Below are positions 8,557-18,600 of a stretch of DNA of 48,027 nucleotides, in pieces (the first letter of the stretch is position 1; every line of letters begins with the position of its first letter). Origin of the DNA: an uncultured Prevotella sp. (GTDB lineage Bacteria; Bacteroidota; Bacteroidia; Bacteroidales; Bacteroidaceae); NCBI GenBank assembly GCA_946614435.1, contig CAMOGW010000017.1:1-48027 (forward strand), read 5' to 3'. Under the pieces are notes generated by a model that saw nothing but the letters and a program-made list of their open reading frames with translations, was not told where the DNA came from and made no database searches. The position numbers and the translations under genes were made by a program.

Positions 8557-8596
8557 TGAACTTTCAAAATAGAAGTGCCGTCAGTGGCACGTCGGC

Positions 8597-10174
8597 TTGG
8601 ACGACATGAAGCGTGACGGCGAGTCTTTAACCCTCTACGGTCATACTCTTGGACGGTCTGCCACCTGTCCTTACTGCGGCAAGCGCACCACGAGGGTCCA
8701 CAGATACAGCCTGCGTAAGATTCAGTGTACGGAGTGGCTTGGCCATCATACCACGCTGGTCCTGGAGTCCCGCCACATGGTATGCACAAACCCCAAATGT
8801 GAGCGGAAGATATTTGCCGAGCCTCTGGCAATGACCCGTCCCTACGGGCGGCATACCTATGAGGTGGAGGAGCGCATCAGGAATGAGGCTCTCGGACAGA
8901 CGGCCTGCAAGGCGTCCGAGACGCTGTCGATGCAGCATATATGGATAAGTGCCTCGGCCTGCATCAGGGTACTCCGACAGATGGGTAGGGTAAACCCTGA
9001 AGTGCGCACCAGCGGATATGTCGGCATGGACGACTTCGCCAAGCGGAAAGGTCACAAGTACATGTGCGCCATCGTGGACCACTATACCCGGGAGGTGCTT
9101 GCCGTCTTCGACTCCCGCTATGGGCAGGAGAGCATTGACTGGCTCAAGTCTCACCCGGAGATCAAGGTCGTCACCCGTGACGGCAGTCAGTCCTATGCCT
9201 CCATCATCACAGCCGCCTCCGGCCTGATTATGCAGATATCCGACCGTTTCCACCTGATGCAGAACTTGAAGAAGGATGCCGTGGAACCTATCAGGGCCCT
9301 TCTCGGGCAGAAGAGGATGAAGCAGTCGTATCCTTATCCTTCGGAAGATGAGGCATACAGGTACATCATGGATGCCATCCTCGGAATGGGTGATGCCAGG
9401 CACCGCGACAAGGTCAGGACCTATTATGACGTGAGGCGTCTGAAGGACGAGGGCAAGAGCATAGCCGAGACGGCCAGGCTGCTGGGCATCAGCTCGCAGA
9501 AAGTATATAAAGTCCTTGGTACGGACATGTCCAAAGTGCTCAGTACGGACCAGAAGCAGGCATTGAAGGTGGCACGGGAGATGGCCAGGATCATCAGTGC
9601 CGGCTGCATTACATATACGGCTGTGGCGAAGAAACTCCAGGGAAAGGTGGAATCACGCATCGTGCACAAATGTATGCGGTCGGTAACAGGACGTTACAAG
9701 GTGCTCCGCGAGAAAGTGCGTATTCATAACAAGGCCTTGGCCGATAAGGGGAAAACTGTCATAATCAAGGCGGACAGCATCTGGAAGTACATCGTCACAG
9801 GAGAGACGACCTCGAAGAAACTGCTCAAGCTACATGAGACGTATCCGGAGGTGGAACGGGTGATACAGATATGCATCCTTTTTCGCAAGATGCTCCACGA
9901 TGAGGACGACGCACCGACGATGGACGACTGGCTGAAGGAGGCCTGGAAATGCCCGGTCAAGGAAATCAGAGGCTTTGCAGAATACGTCAGCAACGACAGG
10001 AAAGCCGTGGAGATGGCATGCAGGACGCGCTTCAACAATGGATTGCTCGAAGGGACGGTAAACAAGGCCAAGGCCATCAAAAGAAGCATGTACAACAGGG
10101 CGAATGCAGATGTCCTCAGAGCCAAGATGGTATTTGGTGGCATGAAATGGGACTGGAATTACCACCTAAATTGA
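8597..10174 (+). CDS. ISL3-family transposase
   Basis: Protein of 525 aa. The N-terminal zinc-binding region shows CPYCGKRT and a second pair CTNPKCERK; a helix-turn-helix region follows (about 75-110), then a DDE-type catalytic domain with GMDDFAKRKGHKY, VVTRDGSQSYASII and ISDRFHLMQN, the usual ISL3 motifs, and the conserved end FNNGLLEGTVNKAKAIKRSMYNRA that carries the final glutamate. The annotated start is a TTG; ATG at 8606 is also possible, and the frame is open back to 8573. Family members usually have a slightly longer N-terminus, so the 5' end could be truncated or frameshifted. I could not find matching terminal inverted repeats or a target duplication, so the element boundaries are not set. 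It lies between the outer-membrane gene and the first CRISPR locus. Confidence 0.88.
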   Translation: MDDMKRDGESLTLYGHTLGRSATCPYCGKRTTRVHRYSLRKIQCTEWLGHHTTLVLESRHMVCTNPKCERKIFAEPLAMTRPYGRHTYEVEERIRNEALGQTACKASETLSMQHIWISASACIRVLRQMGRVNPEVRTSGYVGMDDFAKRKGHKYMCAIVDHYTREVLAVFDSRYGQESIDWLKSHPEIKVVTRDGSQSYASIITAASGLIMQISDRFHLMQNLKKDAVEPIRALLGQKRMKQSYPYPSEDEAYRYIMDAILGMGDARHRDKVRTYYDVRRLKDEGKSIAETARLLGISSQKVYKVLGTDMSKVLSTDQKQALKVAREMARIISAGCITYTAVAKKLQGKVESRIVHKCMRSVTGRYKVLREKVRIHNKALADKGKTVIIKADSIWKYIVTGETTSKKLLKLHETYPEVERVIQICILFRKMLHDEDDAPTMDDWLKEAWKCPVKEIRGFAEYVSNDRKAVEMACRTRFNNGLLEGTVNKAKAIKRSMYNRANADVLRAKMVFGGMKWDWNYHLN

Positions 10175-10284
10175 CGCAGAACCAAAAATACTACATTTTT
10201 TTCATTTCCGCACTTTCGCACGCTAAAAGTGACCATGAATCCGGGTGCGATGCTGGTTATTTCAAGGTGCCAAGTGCCTAAGCT

Positions 10285-10402
10285 TTCGGGGCGATTTAGG
10301 TTAAATGAGAATAAGCAGCTGCAGCGGATTATATAGTCCGCTATAGCCGATTATATAATCCGCTGCAGCTGCTTATACTAAAATGGCCTAAATCATCCCG
10401 AA
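10285..10402. repeat. Palindromic interspersed element, copy A (118 bp)
   Basis: The ends are TTCGGGGCGATTTAGG and, as reverse complement, TTCGGGATGATTTAGG. The centre is a nested palindrome built on AAGCAGCTGCAGCGGATTAT and its complement around GCTATAG. A second copy of the same length lies at 39010-39127 with clearly related sequence. No ORF is present. It resembles a MITE or REP-like element and lies about 55 bases beyond the end of the tracrRNA. Confidence 0.7.
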
Positions 10403-10457
10403 GAATAGCACAGAAGTTCCCTCGATACAATCTAAGTGTTCCCAGCAGATTTACACT

Positions 10458-10540
10458 AAAAAAAGCCCTCCTAAGAGGGCTTATAGGATTAAATCCTTCG
10501 GCATATAGCCTTATTGTGATAAGATGTAGAATATCTTACT
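10458..10540 (-). ncRNA. tracrRNA of CRISPR locus 1
   Basis: The minus strand reads an anti-repeat CTACATCTTATCACAAT, which pairs with the repeat start GTTGTGGTTTGATGTAG at 15 of 17 positions including wobbles. It is followed by the type II-C-like nexus AAGGCTATATGCC and then a terminator hairpin GCCCTC/GAGGGC with a run of T on the minus strand (10458-10464). It is transcribed divergently from cas9. Ends are estimated from the -7 box and T-run. Confidence 0.88.
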
Positions 10541-10545
10541 GATTG

Positions 10546-10577
10546 CAAAGATAGAAATAATTCTCAAAGTGCCCAAA
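10546..10577 (-). promoter_or_regulatory. tracrRNA promoter of locus 1
   Basis: The minus strand shows TTTG (10574-10577), 20 bases, then TATCTTTG (10546-10553), a full match to the Bacteroidota consensus, placed so that transcription begins just before the anti-repeat. Confidence 0.7.
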
Positions 10578-10593
10578 TTATTTGTCTGAAAAT

Positions 10594-10624
10594 TTTGTTT
10601 ACTTCATTAATTTATGTAACTTTG
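10594..10624 (+). promoter_or_regulatory. cas9 promoter of locus 1
   Basis: TTTG (10594-10597), a 19-base spacer, then TAACTTTG (10617-10624), matching the consensus. It is 43 bases upstream of the cas9 ATG and divergent from the tracrRNA promoter. Confidence 0.7.
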
Positions 10625-10667
10625 GCATTTGGTAACTAAAAACTTATTAATACATTAATATATATAT

Positions 10668-13600
10668 ATGGAAAAAAGAATACTTGGAATAGATACTGGG
10701 ACAAATAGTCTTGGGTGGGCTGTAGTAGATAAAAAAGAGGACGGTACTTATTCTTTAATAAGGCGGGGTAGCCTTATTTTTCAAGAGGGTGTCAAGATTG
10801 AGAAAGGAATAGAATCTTCAAAGGCGGCAGAAAGAACTTCTCATCGTTCGCTCCGAAAGCAGTACTTCCGAAGGAGGCTAAGAAAAATTGAGGTTCTTAA
10901 AGTACTTATTGAATTTGGCTGGTGTCCATACCTCACTCCAGAAGCTCTTCATCAATGGCATGTGAAAAAGGAATATCCAATGGATGAAGCATTTATCGCA
11001 TGGCAGCGTACAAATGATAATTATGATGAGAATCCATACTATTACAGACATGTTTGTCTGCATGAAAAGCTTGACCTCAATGAGAAGTCTGGTCGTTATA
11101 TGTTAGGCAGGGCCATGTATCATTTAGCGCAAAGAAGAGGGTTCCTTAGCAATCGTCTTGAACAAGGAGATGATGAGGAAACAGGAAAGGTTAAAGAAGG
11201 AATATCGTCTTTGTCAAAGAGTATGTTAGAAGCAGACTGTGAGTATCTTGGTGATTACTTCTATAAAATATACAAGGAACAAGGAAATACTGAAAGGATT
11301 CGAACACGCTATACTGATCGTGAAGAGCATTACAAAAAAGAATTTTATGCAATTTGTAAGCGCCAGAGTCTTTCCGAATCTCAGGTATCAAAGTTAGAGA
11401 AAGCTTTATATTTTCAGCGCCCTTTGAAAAGCCAGCGTCAAAGGGTAGGCAAGTGTACTTTTGAGCCGAAAAAAGCTCGAATGGCTGATTCTCATCCAAC
11501 CTTCGAACTGTTTAGAATGTTGTCGTTTGTAAACAATATTAAGGTCAAAGGTCCTTACGATGTAGAATTACGCCCTCTTACTACTGAAGAATTTGAAAGG
11601 GCAAGACCGATGTTCTTTAGAAAGACTAAGTCTCAATTCGACTTTGAAGATATAGCAAAAGCTATTGCAGGTAAGGGGAAATATCAATATATCAAAGAAA
11701 TTGGGGACAGACCCTACAAGTTCAATTATAGAATGACCCAAAGTGTCACAGGATGCCCTACCATAGCAAGCCTCATTTCAGTATTTGGAGATGACTATGA
11801 AGCCGCTATTGCTGAACGTTACACCCTTTCTGATGGTAAGACTCCGGAACAGATGGTCAATGATGTTTGGAATGTTCTCTATAGTTTTAGCGATAAGAGC
11901 AAGGTGAAGCAATGGGGGCAGGAAAAGCTTCAGATGAACGAGGATGAGGCAGAAAAGTTTGCGAAGATCAGGCTTACTCATAGCTTTGTATCTATGAGCT
12001 TGGCAGCTGTGAAAAAGATACTTCCTTGGCTGGAGCAAGGACTGATCTACTCACATGCTGTTTTGATGGCGAAAGTCCCCGACATTGTAGGAGAGGATGT
12101 TTGGAAAAGCCGGGGCGAGTCGATAACAAAAGAACTGTTGTCTTTGATGTCTAATTTCAATCCTAAAGATGTTGCAATGACCGGCACCTTGGACTTTTGC
12201 ATCAAAGACGTCCTGAAAGATATATGCGATTTGGAACCAGGAGCTGTTGAAAGACTTTATCACCCATCAATGATAGAAACTTATCCTGATGCGAAGAAAA
12301 ATTCGCAGGGCGTATATCAGTTAGGTTCTCCAAAGACGAATGCCGTAAGGAATCCGATGGCAATGCGTTCGCTACACCAGCTGAGAAAAGTTATTAACGC
12401 TTTGTTGCGAGATGGCACTATCAATAACCAGACAGAGGTTCATATAGAGTATGCACGTGAATTGAATGATGCTAACAAACGTAAAGCTATTGCTCTGTGG
12501 AATAAAAATAGAGAGAACCTGCGGAAGAAGTATGCTGAAGATATTCGTGCTTTGTATAAGCAGGAATGTGGGAAGATGATAGAACCGACAGAGGATGATA
12601 TTGTAAAGTTCCAACTTTGGGAAGAACAGGGACATATATGTCTTTATACAGGTGAGTCGATAGGAATCGCAGATCTCATTGGCCCGAATCCAAATTATGA
12701 CATCGAGCATACCATTCCACGTAGCGTTGGTGGCGACAGTACGCTTGAAAATATGACCCTCTGTTCCAGCAAGTTCAATCGTGACATAAAGAAAGCGAAG
12801 TTGCCATCTCAGTTGCCAAATTATGATACCATTATAAGCAGACTTGAGGGATGGCGCGAGAAAATAGAAAAACTAAGAAAGGAGATGGATCGCGTAAAGA
12901 CTCATTCTGGTATGGAAAAGTCAGTAAAAGACCGTCTGATTCAAAAACGGCATCTGTTGAGACTTGAACTTGACTATTTTGTTGGAAAATATAAGCGTTT
13001 CCAGATGGAAGAAGTTCCTGAGGGATTTGCGCGAAGACAGGGAGCAGGTATCGGTCTTGTCGGTAAATACGCAGGATTGTACCTAAGGTCTTTGTTCCAT
13101 AAAGCCGATGATAGGAATAAGAGTAATGTTCGTGTGGTCAAGGGGGCCACTACAGCAGAATACCGAAAGATGTGGGGCATACAAGATGAGTATGAGAAAA
13201 AGTCACGCGACAATCATGTTCATCATTGCATTGATGCTATTACAATAGCTTGCATAGAACCAGGCGAATACAATGCCACAGCCAGATATTATCAGCAATT
13301 AGAAGAGTATGAGAGGTCAAAGGCTGTCAAACCATCCTTCCGCAAGCCCTGGCCAACCTTTACTGAGGACATAAAGGCCATAGCACAGGAAATGCTTGTC
13401 GTTCATAGCACACCAGACAATATGCCAAAGCATGCACGTAAATATGTACAGACATCAAATGGCAGAAAACTTGCCAAGGGCGACTCTGCTCGAGGATCAC
13501 TCCATAATGATACATACTATGGAGCCATTGAGCGCGAAGGAGAAATAAAATATGTTGTTCGCAGACCGATTAGTTCTTTCGAGAAAGTATCAGATATTGA

Positions 13601-14336
13601 AAGTATAGTTGACCCTGTTGTGAGAGAAATCGTCATGCGTGCTGTTGAAAAGAAAGGACTCAAACAAGCTGTCTCTGAGGTAATCTACATGAATGAGGAA
13701 AAGGGAATAAAAATTAATAAGGTGAGATGCTATGTTTCTGGTTCAATTTCTGGAAAGATTATAGACGTTAGGAATCAGCGAGATAAATCGCTTAAGGAAT
13801 ACAAAAGACGCTATTATGTTGAAAATGGTGATAATTATGTAATGGGCATTTATGAAGGCCTAAAAGGAAAGAAAGTATGTCGAGAGTATGAATTGGCAAA
13901 TATGCTTGATGCGAGTACTTTCTATAATAAAAAAGCAGATGACTCCATCTTACCACAGAAAAGTGTCATTGGTGTACTTGATTTGCCTTTAAAATATAGA
14001 CTGTTCAAGGGCTTACATGTTATTCTATATGAGAAGTCAAGAGAGGAGGTGGATATATTAAACACACAGGATCTTGTTCCAAGGTTATACGTTATCACAG
14101 GATTGTCAACTTCAAGTACTACTACAGGCGGTAAAACATATAGGTACGGTATGGTGTCGCTGAAGCATGCTCAAGAAGCCAGACCAAGTTCGGAGTGCAA
14201 AGAAAAGAAAGGAGTGTATAAAAATGGAGAAGAGTATAGGGCAAAAATTGTTATGAATCACAATCAATTTGATGCTTTGGTGGAAGGCGTGGATTTCAAT
14301 ATTAGCGTGCTTGGCGAAATAGTTTTGCTAAAATAG
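10668..14336 (+). CDS. cas9: CRISPR-associated endonuclease Cas9 (type II-C, 1222 aa)
   Basis: RNA-guided double-strand DNA nuclease. RuvC-I is ILGIDTGTNSLGWAVV with catalytic D9. An arginine-rich bridge helix follows (RSLRKQYFRRRLRK, about residues 62-75), then the recognition lobe, RuvC-II with E594 in HIEYARELN, an HNH domain with H681 in YDIEHTIPRS plus a downstream asparagine in SSKFNRD, and RuvC-III HHCIDA with D856. All catalytic residues are present, so both strand-cutting activities should be intact. The last 300 residues form the PAM-interacting part. The start at 10668 follows a good promoter and directly precedes the RuvC-I motif. cas1 begins 8 bases after the stop, so cas9-cas1-cas2 form an operon. 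Absence of csn2 and cas4 fits subtype II-C. The coding sequence is visibly more AT-rich than the flanking housekeeping genes, consistent with horizontal gain. Confidence 0.96.
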   Translation: MEKRILGIDTGTNSLGWAVVDKKEDGTYSLIRRGSLIFQEGVKIEKGIESSKAAERTSHRSLRKQYFRRRLRKIEVLKVLIEFGWCPYLTPEALHQWHVKKEYPMDEAFIAWQRTNDNYDENPYYYRHVCLHEKLDLNEKSGRYMLGRAMYHLAQRRGFLSNRLEQGDDEETGKVKEGISSLSKSMLEADCEYLGDYFYKIYKEQGNTERIRTRYTDREEHYKKEFYAICKRQSLSESQVSKLEKALYFQRPLKSQRQRVGKCTFEPKKARMADSHPTFELFRMLSFVNNIKVKGPYDVELRPLTTEEFERARPMFFRKTKSQFDFEDIAKAIAGKGKYQYIKEIGDRPYKFNYRMTQSVTGCPTIASLISVFGDDYEAAIAERYTLSDGKTPEQMVNDVWNVLYSFSDKSKVKQWGQEKLQMNEDEAEKFAKIRLTHSFVSMSLAAVKKILPWLEQGLIYSHAVLMAKVPDIVGEDVWKSRGESITKELLSLMSNFNPKDVAMTGTLDFCIKDVLKDICDLEPGAVERLYHPSMIETYPDAKKNSQGVYQLGSPKTNAVRNPMAMRSLHQLRKVINALLRDGTINNQTEVHIEYARELNDANKRKAIALWNKNRENLRKKYAEDIRALYKQECGKMIEPTEDDIVKFQLWEEQGHICLYTGESIGIADLIGPNPNYDIEHTIPRSVGGDSTLENMTLCSSKFNRDIKKAKLPSQLPNYDTIISRLEGWREKIEKLRKEMDRVKTHSGMEKSVKDRLIQKRHLLRLELDYFVGKYKRFQMEEVPEGFARRQGAGIGLVGKYAGLYLRSLFHKADDRNKSNVRVVKGATTAEYRKMWGIQDEYEKKSRDNHVHHCIDAITIACIEPGEYNATARYYQQLEEYERSKAVKPSFRKPWPTFTEDIKAIAQEMLVVHSTPDNMPKHARKYVQTSNGRKLAKGDSARGSLHNDTYYGAIEREGEIKYVVRRPISSFEKVSDIESIVDPVVREIVMRAVEKKGLKQAVSEVIYMNEEKGIKINKVRCYVSGSISGKIIDVRNQRDKSLKEYKRRYYVENGDNYVMGIYEGLKGKKVCREYELANMLDASTFYNKKADDSILPQKSVIGVLDLPLKYRLFKGLHVILYEKSREEVDILNTQDLVPRLYVITGLSTSSTTTGGKTYRYGMVSLKHAQEARPSSECKEKKGVYKNGEEYRAKIVMNHNQFDALVEGVDFNISVLGEIVLLK

Positions 14337-14343
14337 GATACTC

Positions 14344-15231
14344 ATGTTAAAGAGAACACTTGTTTTTACAAACCCAATGATACTCTCGCTGAGAAATCAA
14401 CAATTGGTAATTGCCTACAAAGATTCTCCAGACGACAAACAGACTGCACCGATAGAAGATGTTGGTGTGGTCTTACTTGAGAATCAACAGACCAGTATTA
14501 CGCTACCACTACTCAATGCCTTGGCAGAGAATGATGTGCAAGTAGTTATCTGTAATAGTAAAGGTATGCCAAATGCAATAATACAAAGCATGAATAGCAA
14601 TAACCTGCAAGGTGAAACGCTGCGAAATCAGATTGCATGTGGTGAAGTGCTGAAAAAACAACTATGGAAACAAATCGTTGAATACAAAATAAAAAACCAA
14701 GCATCTTTGCTGAATGGCATTGGCGAAAATGGAAGTGTGCTAAAACCGTATTATACTAATGTTAGGAGTGGAGATATTGATAATCGTGAAGGTATAGCTG
14801 CTCGCATTTATTTTCAGCATCTTTTTGGTGATTGCTTTATCCGTGATAGAGATGAACCAGGTATCAATACGTTGCTAAACTATGGCTACTCCATATTAAG
14901 GGCTGCTACATGTCGAGCTATTGTTTCCTCAGGATTGCTGCCAGCAATAGGCATACACCATCATAATAGAAGCAATGTTTATCCATTGGCTGATGACTTG
15001 ATGGAACCATATAGACCATTTGTTGACGGCATTGTGTATGATTTGGTCTTGCGTGGAGCGGTAGAACTAAACAAAAGTACCAAAAGCGATTTAATAAGTG
15101 TGCTTTATACTGACACCATGTTTGATAAGGTTAAGCGACCTCTTAGTATTGGGCTCTCTATGACTACAGCGAGTGTCGTGAAATGTCTCTCAAAAGAACT
15201 GAATACTATAAGTTTGCCTATATTCCCATGA
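14344..15231 (+). CDS. cas1: CRISPR integrase Cas1 (type II)
   Basis: Metal-dependent integrase subunit that inserts new spacers as a complex with Cas2. The 295-aa protein has the small N-terminal beta domain (MLKRTLVFTNPMILSLRNQQ through IEDVGVVLLEN) and the helical catalytic domain, with the expected motifs GDCFIRDRDEPGINTLLNYGYSIL (split as GDCFIRD and PGINTLLNYGYSIL) and GLLPAIGIHHHNRSNVYPLADDLMEPYRP, in which the histidine and acidic residues match the family active site. It overlaps cas2 by 4 bases (ATGA), implying translational coupling. Confidence 0.95.
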   Translation: MLKRTLVFTNPMILSLRNQQLVIAYKDSPDDKQTAPIEDVGVVLLENQQTSITLPLLNALAENDVQVVICNSKGMPNAIIQSMNSNNLQGETLRNQIACGEVLKKQLWKQIVEYKIKNQASLLNGIGENGSVLKPYYTNVRSGDIDNREGIAARIYFQHLFGDCFIRDRDEPGINTLLNYGYSILRAATCRAIVSSGLLPAIGIHHHNRSNVYPLADDLMEPYRPFVDGIVYDLVLRGAVELNKSTKSDLISVLYTDTMFDKVKRPLSIGLSMTTASVVKCLSKELNTISLPIFP

Positions 15232-15566
15232 CATTCGAAAGACTAAACGCCTATCACATTATGTGGCTATTTGTGATGTTTGATATACCTGTATTAACTA
15301 AGAAAGAGCGAAAGGATGCTACTCTATTTCGTAAGAACTTGGAAAAAGACGGGTTCACTATGCATCAATTTAGTGTTTACATTCGATACTGTGGTTCGTT
15401 GGAAAGTGCTCAAGTTCATATAAAACGGATAAAAAGTTTTACTCCTGAAAAAGGACATATAAGCATTCTTTCAATTACTGATAAACAATATTCAAACATT
15501 ATGCATATTTGGGGGAAAATTGAGAAAAAATCTAAGCCGACCCCATTGCAATTAGAATTTTTTTGA
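15228..15566 (+). CDS. cas2: CRISPR adaptation protein Cas2
   Basis: Protein of 112 aa starting at the ATG that overlaps the cas1 stop by 4 bases. An upstream in-frame ATG at 15183 lies deep in cas1 and would add 15 residues foreign to the family. The sequence MTFERLNAYHIMWLFVMFDI followed by PVLTKKERKDATLFRKNLEK is the usual Cas2 ferredoxin-like fold opening, and the FSVYIRYC strand is typical of type II Cas2. It bridges Cas1 dimers in the adaptation complex. The CRISPR array begins 91 bases after its stop. Confidence 0.94.
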   Translation: MTFERLNAYHIMWLFVMFDIPVLTKKERKDATLFRKNLEKDGFTMHQFSVYIRYCGSLESAQVHIKRIKSFTPEKGHISILSITDKQYSNIMHIWGKIEKKSKPTPLQLEFF

Positions 15567-15574
15567 TAATTTTG
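15546..15574 (+). promoter_or_regulatory. Possible promoter in the leader of CRISPR array 1
   Basis: TAATTTTG at 15567-15574 fits TAnnTTTG, with a TTG 18 bases upstream inside the end of cas2. The region 15567-15657 between cas2 and the first repeat is AT-rich and is the probable leader, since the degenerate repeats are at the opposite end of the array. Confidence 0.45.
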
Positions 15575-15657
15575 TAGAGAAATAGTATATACACTGCCAC
15601 TTCATGTATAATTATTGTAGAGTAAGTGACTGAAAAAGAATGAAATACAAAGTATAT

Positions 15658-18600
15658 GTTGTGGTTTGATGTAGAAAAGAGATATAAAGCAATTGCACTC
15701 TATCAACGTGCATCTACTTAGGGTTGTGGTTTGATGTAGAAAAGAGATATAAAGCAATCAAGAATCTTATAAGCCCAAGGTTCTGCAAGTTGTGGTTTGA
15801 TGTAGAAAAGAGATATAAAGCAATCGAACAACTGTATAACGAGCACTTCAAGGGGTTGTGGTTTGATGTAGAAAAGAGATATAAAGCAATCTAAACAACG
15901 TGCAAATACACACTTACCTGGTTGTGGTTTGATGTAGAAAAGAGATATAAAGCAATTGCAAGTATTGACGGCATGAAGGCCGAGATGTTGTGGTTTGATG
16001 TAGAAAAGAGATATAAAGCAATCCTGCGTCGCCACTATGCCACCATGTCGGGTTGTGGTTTGATGTAGAAAAGAGATATAAAGCAATAACTCGACAGCAA
16101 GCACTAGGAGAAGTCGGTTGTGGTTTGATGTAGAAAAGAGATATAAAGCAATCTTAATTTTTAACTAATTTCTCGGCGACAGTTGTGGTTTGATGTAGAA
16201 AAGAGATATAAAGCAATGAGAAGCAGCAGCATAAGGAGAGGTGTCGAGTTGTGGTTTGATGTAGAAAAGAGATATAAAGCAATTCTAATCAAATCGGTAG
16301 CAGCATCAATCAGTTGTGGTTTGATGTAGAAAAGAGATATAAAGCAATCTTCCGAACGTCTTGCAGCTCAGGACTATAGTTGTGGTTTGATGTAGAAAAG
16401 AGATATAAAGCAATATGAAAATTTTCATTATCTGCCTGAAGCATGTTGTGGTTTGATGTAGAAAAGAGATATAAAGCAATCGAGTGGCAGCTATATGGCT
16501 TAGGGAGGCTGTTGTGGTTTGATGTAGAAAAGAGATATAAAGCAATGAGGCGACCAGACGAAGATGCCGGAGTTGGTTGTGGTTTGATGTAGAAAAGAGA
16601 TATAAAGCAATTGCAATACACGTTTGCCTTGTCAATAGGCGTTGTGGTTTGATGTAGAAAAGAGATATAAAGCAATAATTTCACGATTACCGTTGTTCAG
16701 GTCTTGTTGTGGTTTGATGTAGAAAAGAGATATAAAGCAATATACTTCTCTTTCTGCCGATCGTTCATCTGTTGTGGTTTGATGTAGAAAAGAGATATAA
16801 AGCAATCATCTTCGTGTTCCATAGCGGTCACGACCTGTTGTGGTTTGATGTAGAAAAGAGATATAAAGCAATTGCACCGCTGAAAGCACGCCGCCCAAAC
16901 ACGTTGTGGTTTGATGTAGAAAAGAGATATAAAGCAATATTTTTGCCCTTGTATCAATGCTAAGTATTGTTGTGGTTTGATGTAGAAAAGAGATATAAAG
17001 CAATAACGGTCACACCAGCCGATATGTCGGTAGGTTGTGGTTTGATGTAGAAAAGAGATATAAAGCAATGGAAATGAATGAACAATAAAAACAGAGAAGT
17101 TGTGGTTTGATGTAGAAAAGAGATATAAAGCAATGAGTGGTGTAGCTGTTTACACAACCAAAGGGTTGTGGTTTGATGTAGAAAAGAGATATAAAGCAAT
17201 TTACCTTTGCATCGTCCAATAAGGACAAGCGTTGTGGTTTGATGTAGAAAAGAGATATAAAGCAATCTCATACATCGTCACGTCCGGCTCACGGCTGTTG
17301 TGGTTTGATGTAGAAAAGAGATATAAAGCAATTGACGCTTTTTAATACTGTCTGAAACTTAGTTGTGGTTTGATGTAGAAAAGAGATATAAAGCAATCGT
17401 GACCGACTACCAGCGCACCCACGGCTGTTGTGGTTTGATGTAGAAAAGAGATATAAAGCAATTTATCGCGAACTGGGCAACGTAGGTGATATGTTGTGGT
17501 TTGATGTAGAAAAGAGATATAAAGCAATTGAATAAGAGTATCAAATGCTTTCTTCTTAGTTGTGGTTTGATGTAGAAAAGAGATATAAAGCAATAGAAGC
17601 AGCAGCGTATGGAGAAGTATCTAGTTGTGGTTTGATGTAGAAAAGAGATATAAAGCAATCCGCTGCCGTCGAAGTGCTTCATCGTGTTGTTGTGGTTTGA
17701 TGTAGAAAAGAGATATAAAGCAATAACAAATGATGTTTTTTATTTTGAGATATGGTTGTGGTTTGATGTAGAAAAGAGATATAAAGCAATACAAAATAAC
17801 AAAATCTATGAGTTACAACGTTGTGGTTTGATGTAGAAAAGAGATATAAAGCAATAAGTTCAAGAGCACCCGAGAAACTACCAAGTTGTGGTTTGATGTA
17901 GAAAAGAGATATAAAGCAATATGCTCATATCAACTGACTGAGGCTTGGGGTTGTGGTTTGATGTAGAAAAGAGATATAAAGCAATATTCATAAATTTCTG
18001 ACGAGTAACGATATGTTGTGGTTTGATGTAGAAAAGAGATATAAAGCAATACAGAAAATTTAAAAACGTGAAACTTAGGAGTTGTGGTTTGATGTAGAAA
18101 AGAGATATAAAGCAATTGTTGCGTTCACCTCAGGCAGCAGTACGGGTTGTGGTTTGATGTAGAAAAGAGATATAAAGCAATCTCTTGATAACTCTCTTGA
18201 ACCTGGCCAAAGTTGTGGTTTGATGTAGAAAAGAGATATAAAGCAATCAAATTATGATTAAGGTTCAGAATGTAGAAGTTGTGGTTTGATGTAGAAAAGA
18301 GATATAAAGCAATCGTAGTTCCTCCGTAATCACCGCAGAAGAGTTGTGGTTTAATGTAGAAAAGAGATATAAAGCAATCGCTTCCGGCAGTTATACCTTC
18401 AACACATGGTTGTGGTTTGATGTAGAAAAGAGATATAAAGCAATAACTTTATTCAATTCCAATATACCAGAGAGTTGTGGTTTGATGTAGAAAAGAGATA
18501 TAAAGCAATATTAGCACTTTCGTCAATGCTACTGTCATGGTTGTGGTTTGATGTAGAAAAGAGATATAAAGCAATCTTCTGGAGTGTGGCACAAACCATC

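Noticed and set aside
8627..9403. 258-codon minus-strand open frame inside the transposase
   Set aside because: It lies wholly antisense to a well-supported ISL3 transposase, has no family features, and reflects the high GC content of that gene.
8486..10284. Exact insertion sequence boundaries and target duplication
   Set aside because: No matching inverted repeats could be found by eye at both sides, so boundaries are not claimed.
10668..14336. Subtype II-A or II-B for locus 1
   Set aside because: No csn2 or cas4 follows cas2, and the tracrRNA nexus and Cas9 size fit II-C.
15183..15230. Earlier start for cas2
   Set aside because: The ATG at 15228 overlaps the cas1 stop as ATGA and gives the family-typical N-terminus; the extension lies in cas1.
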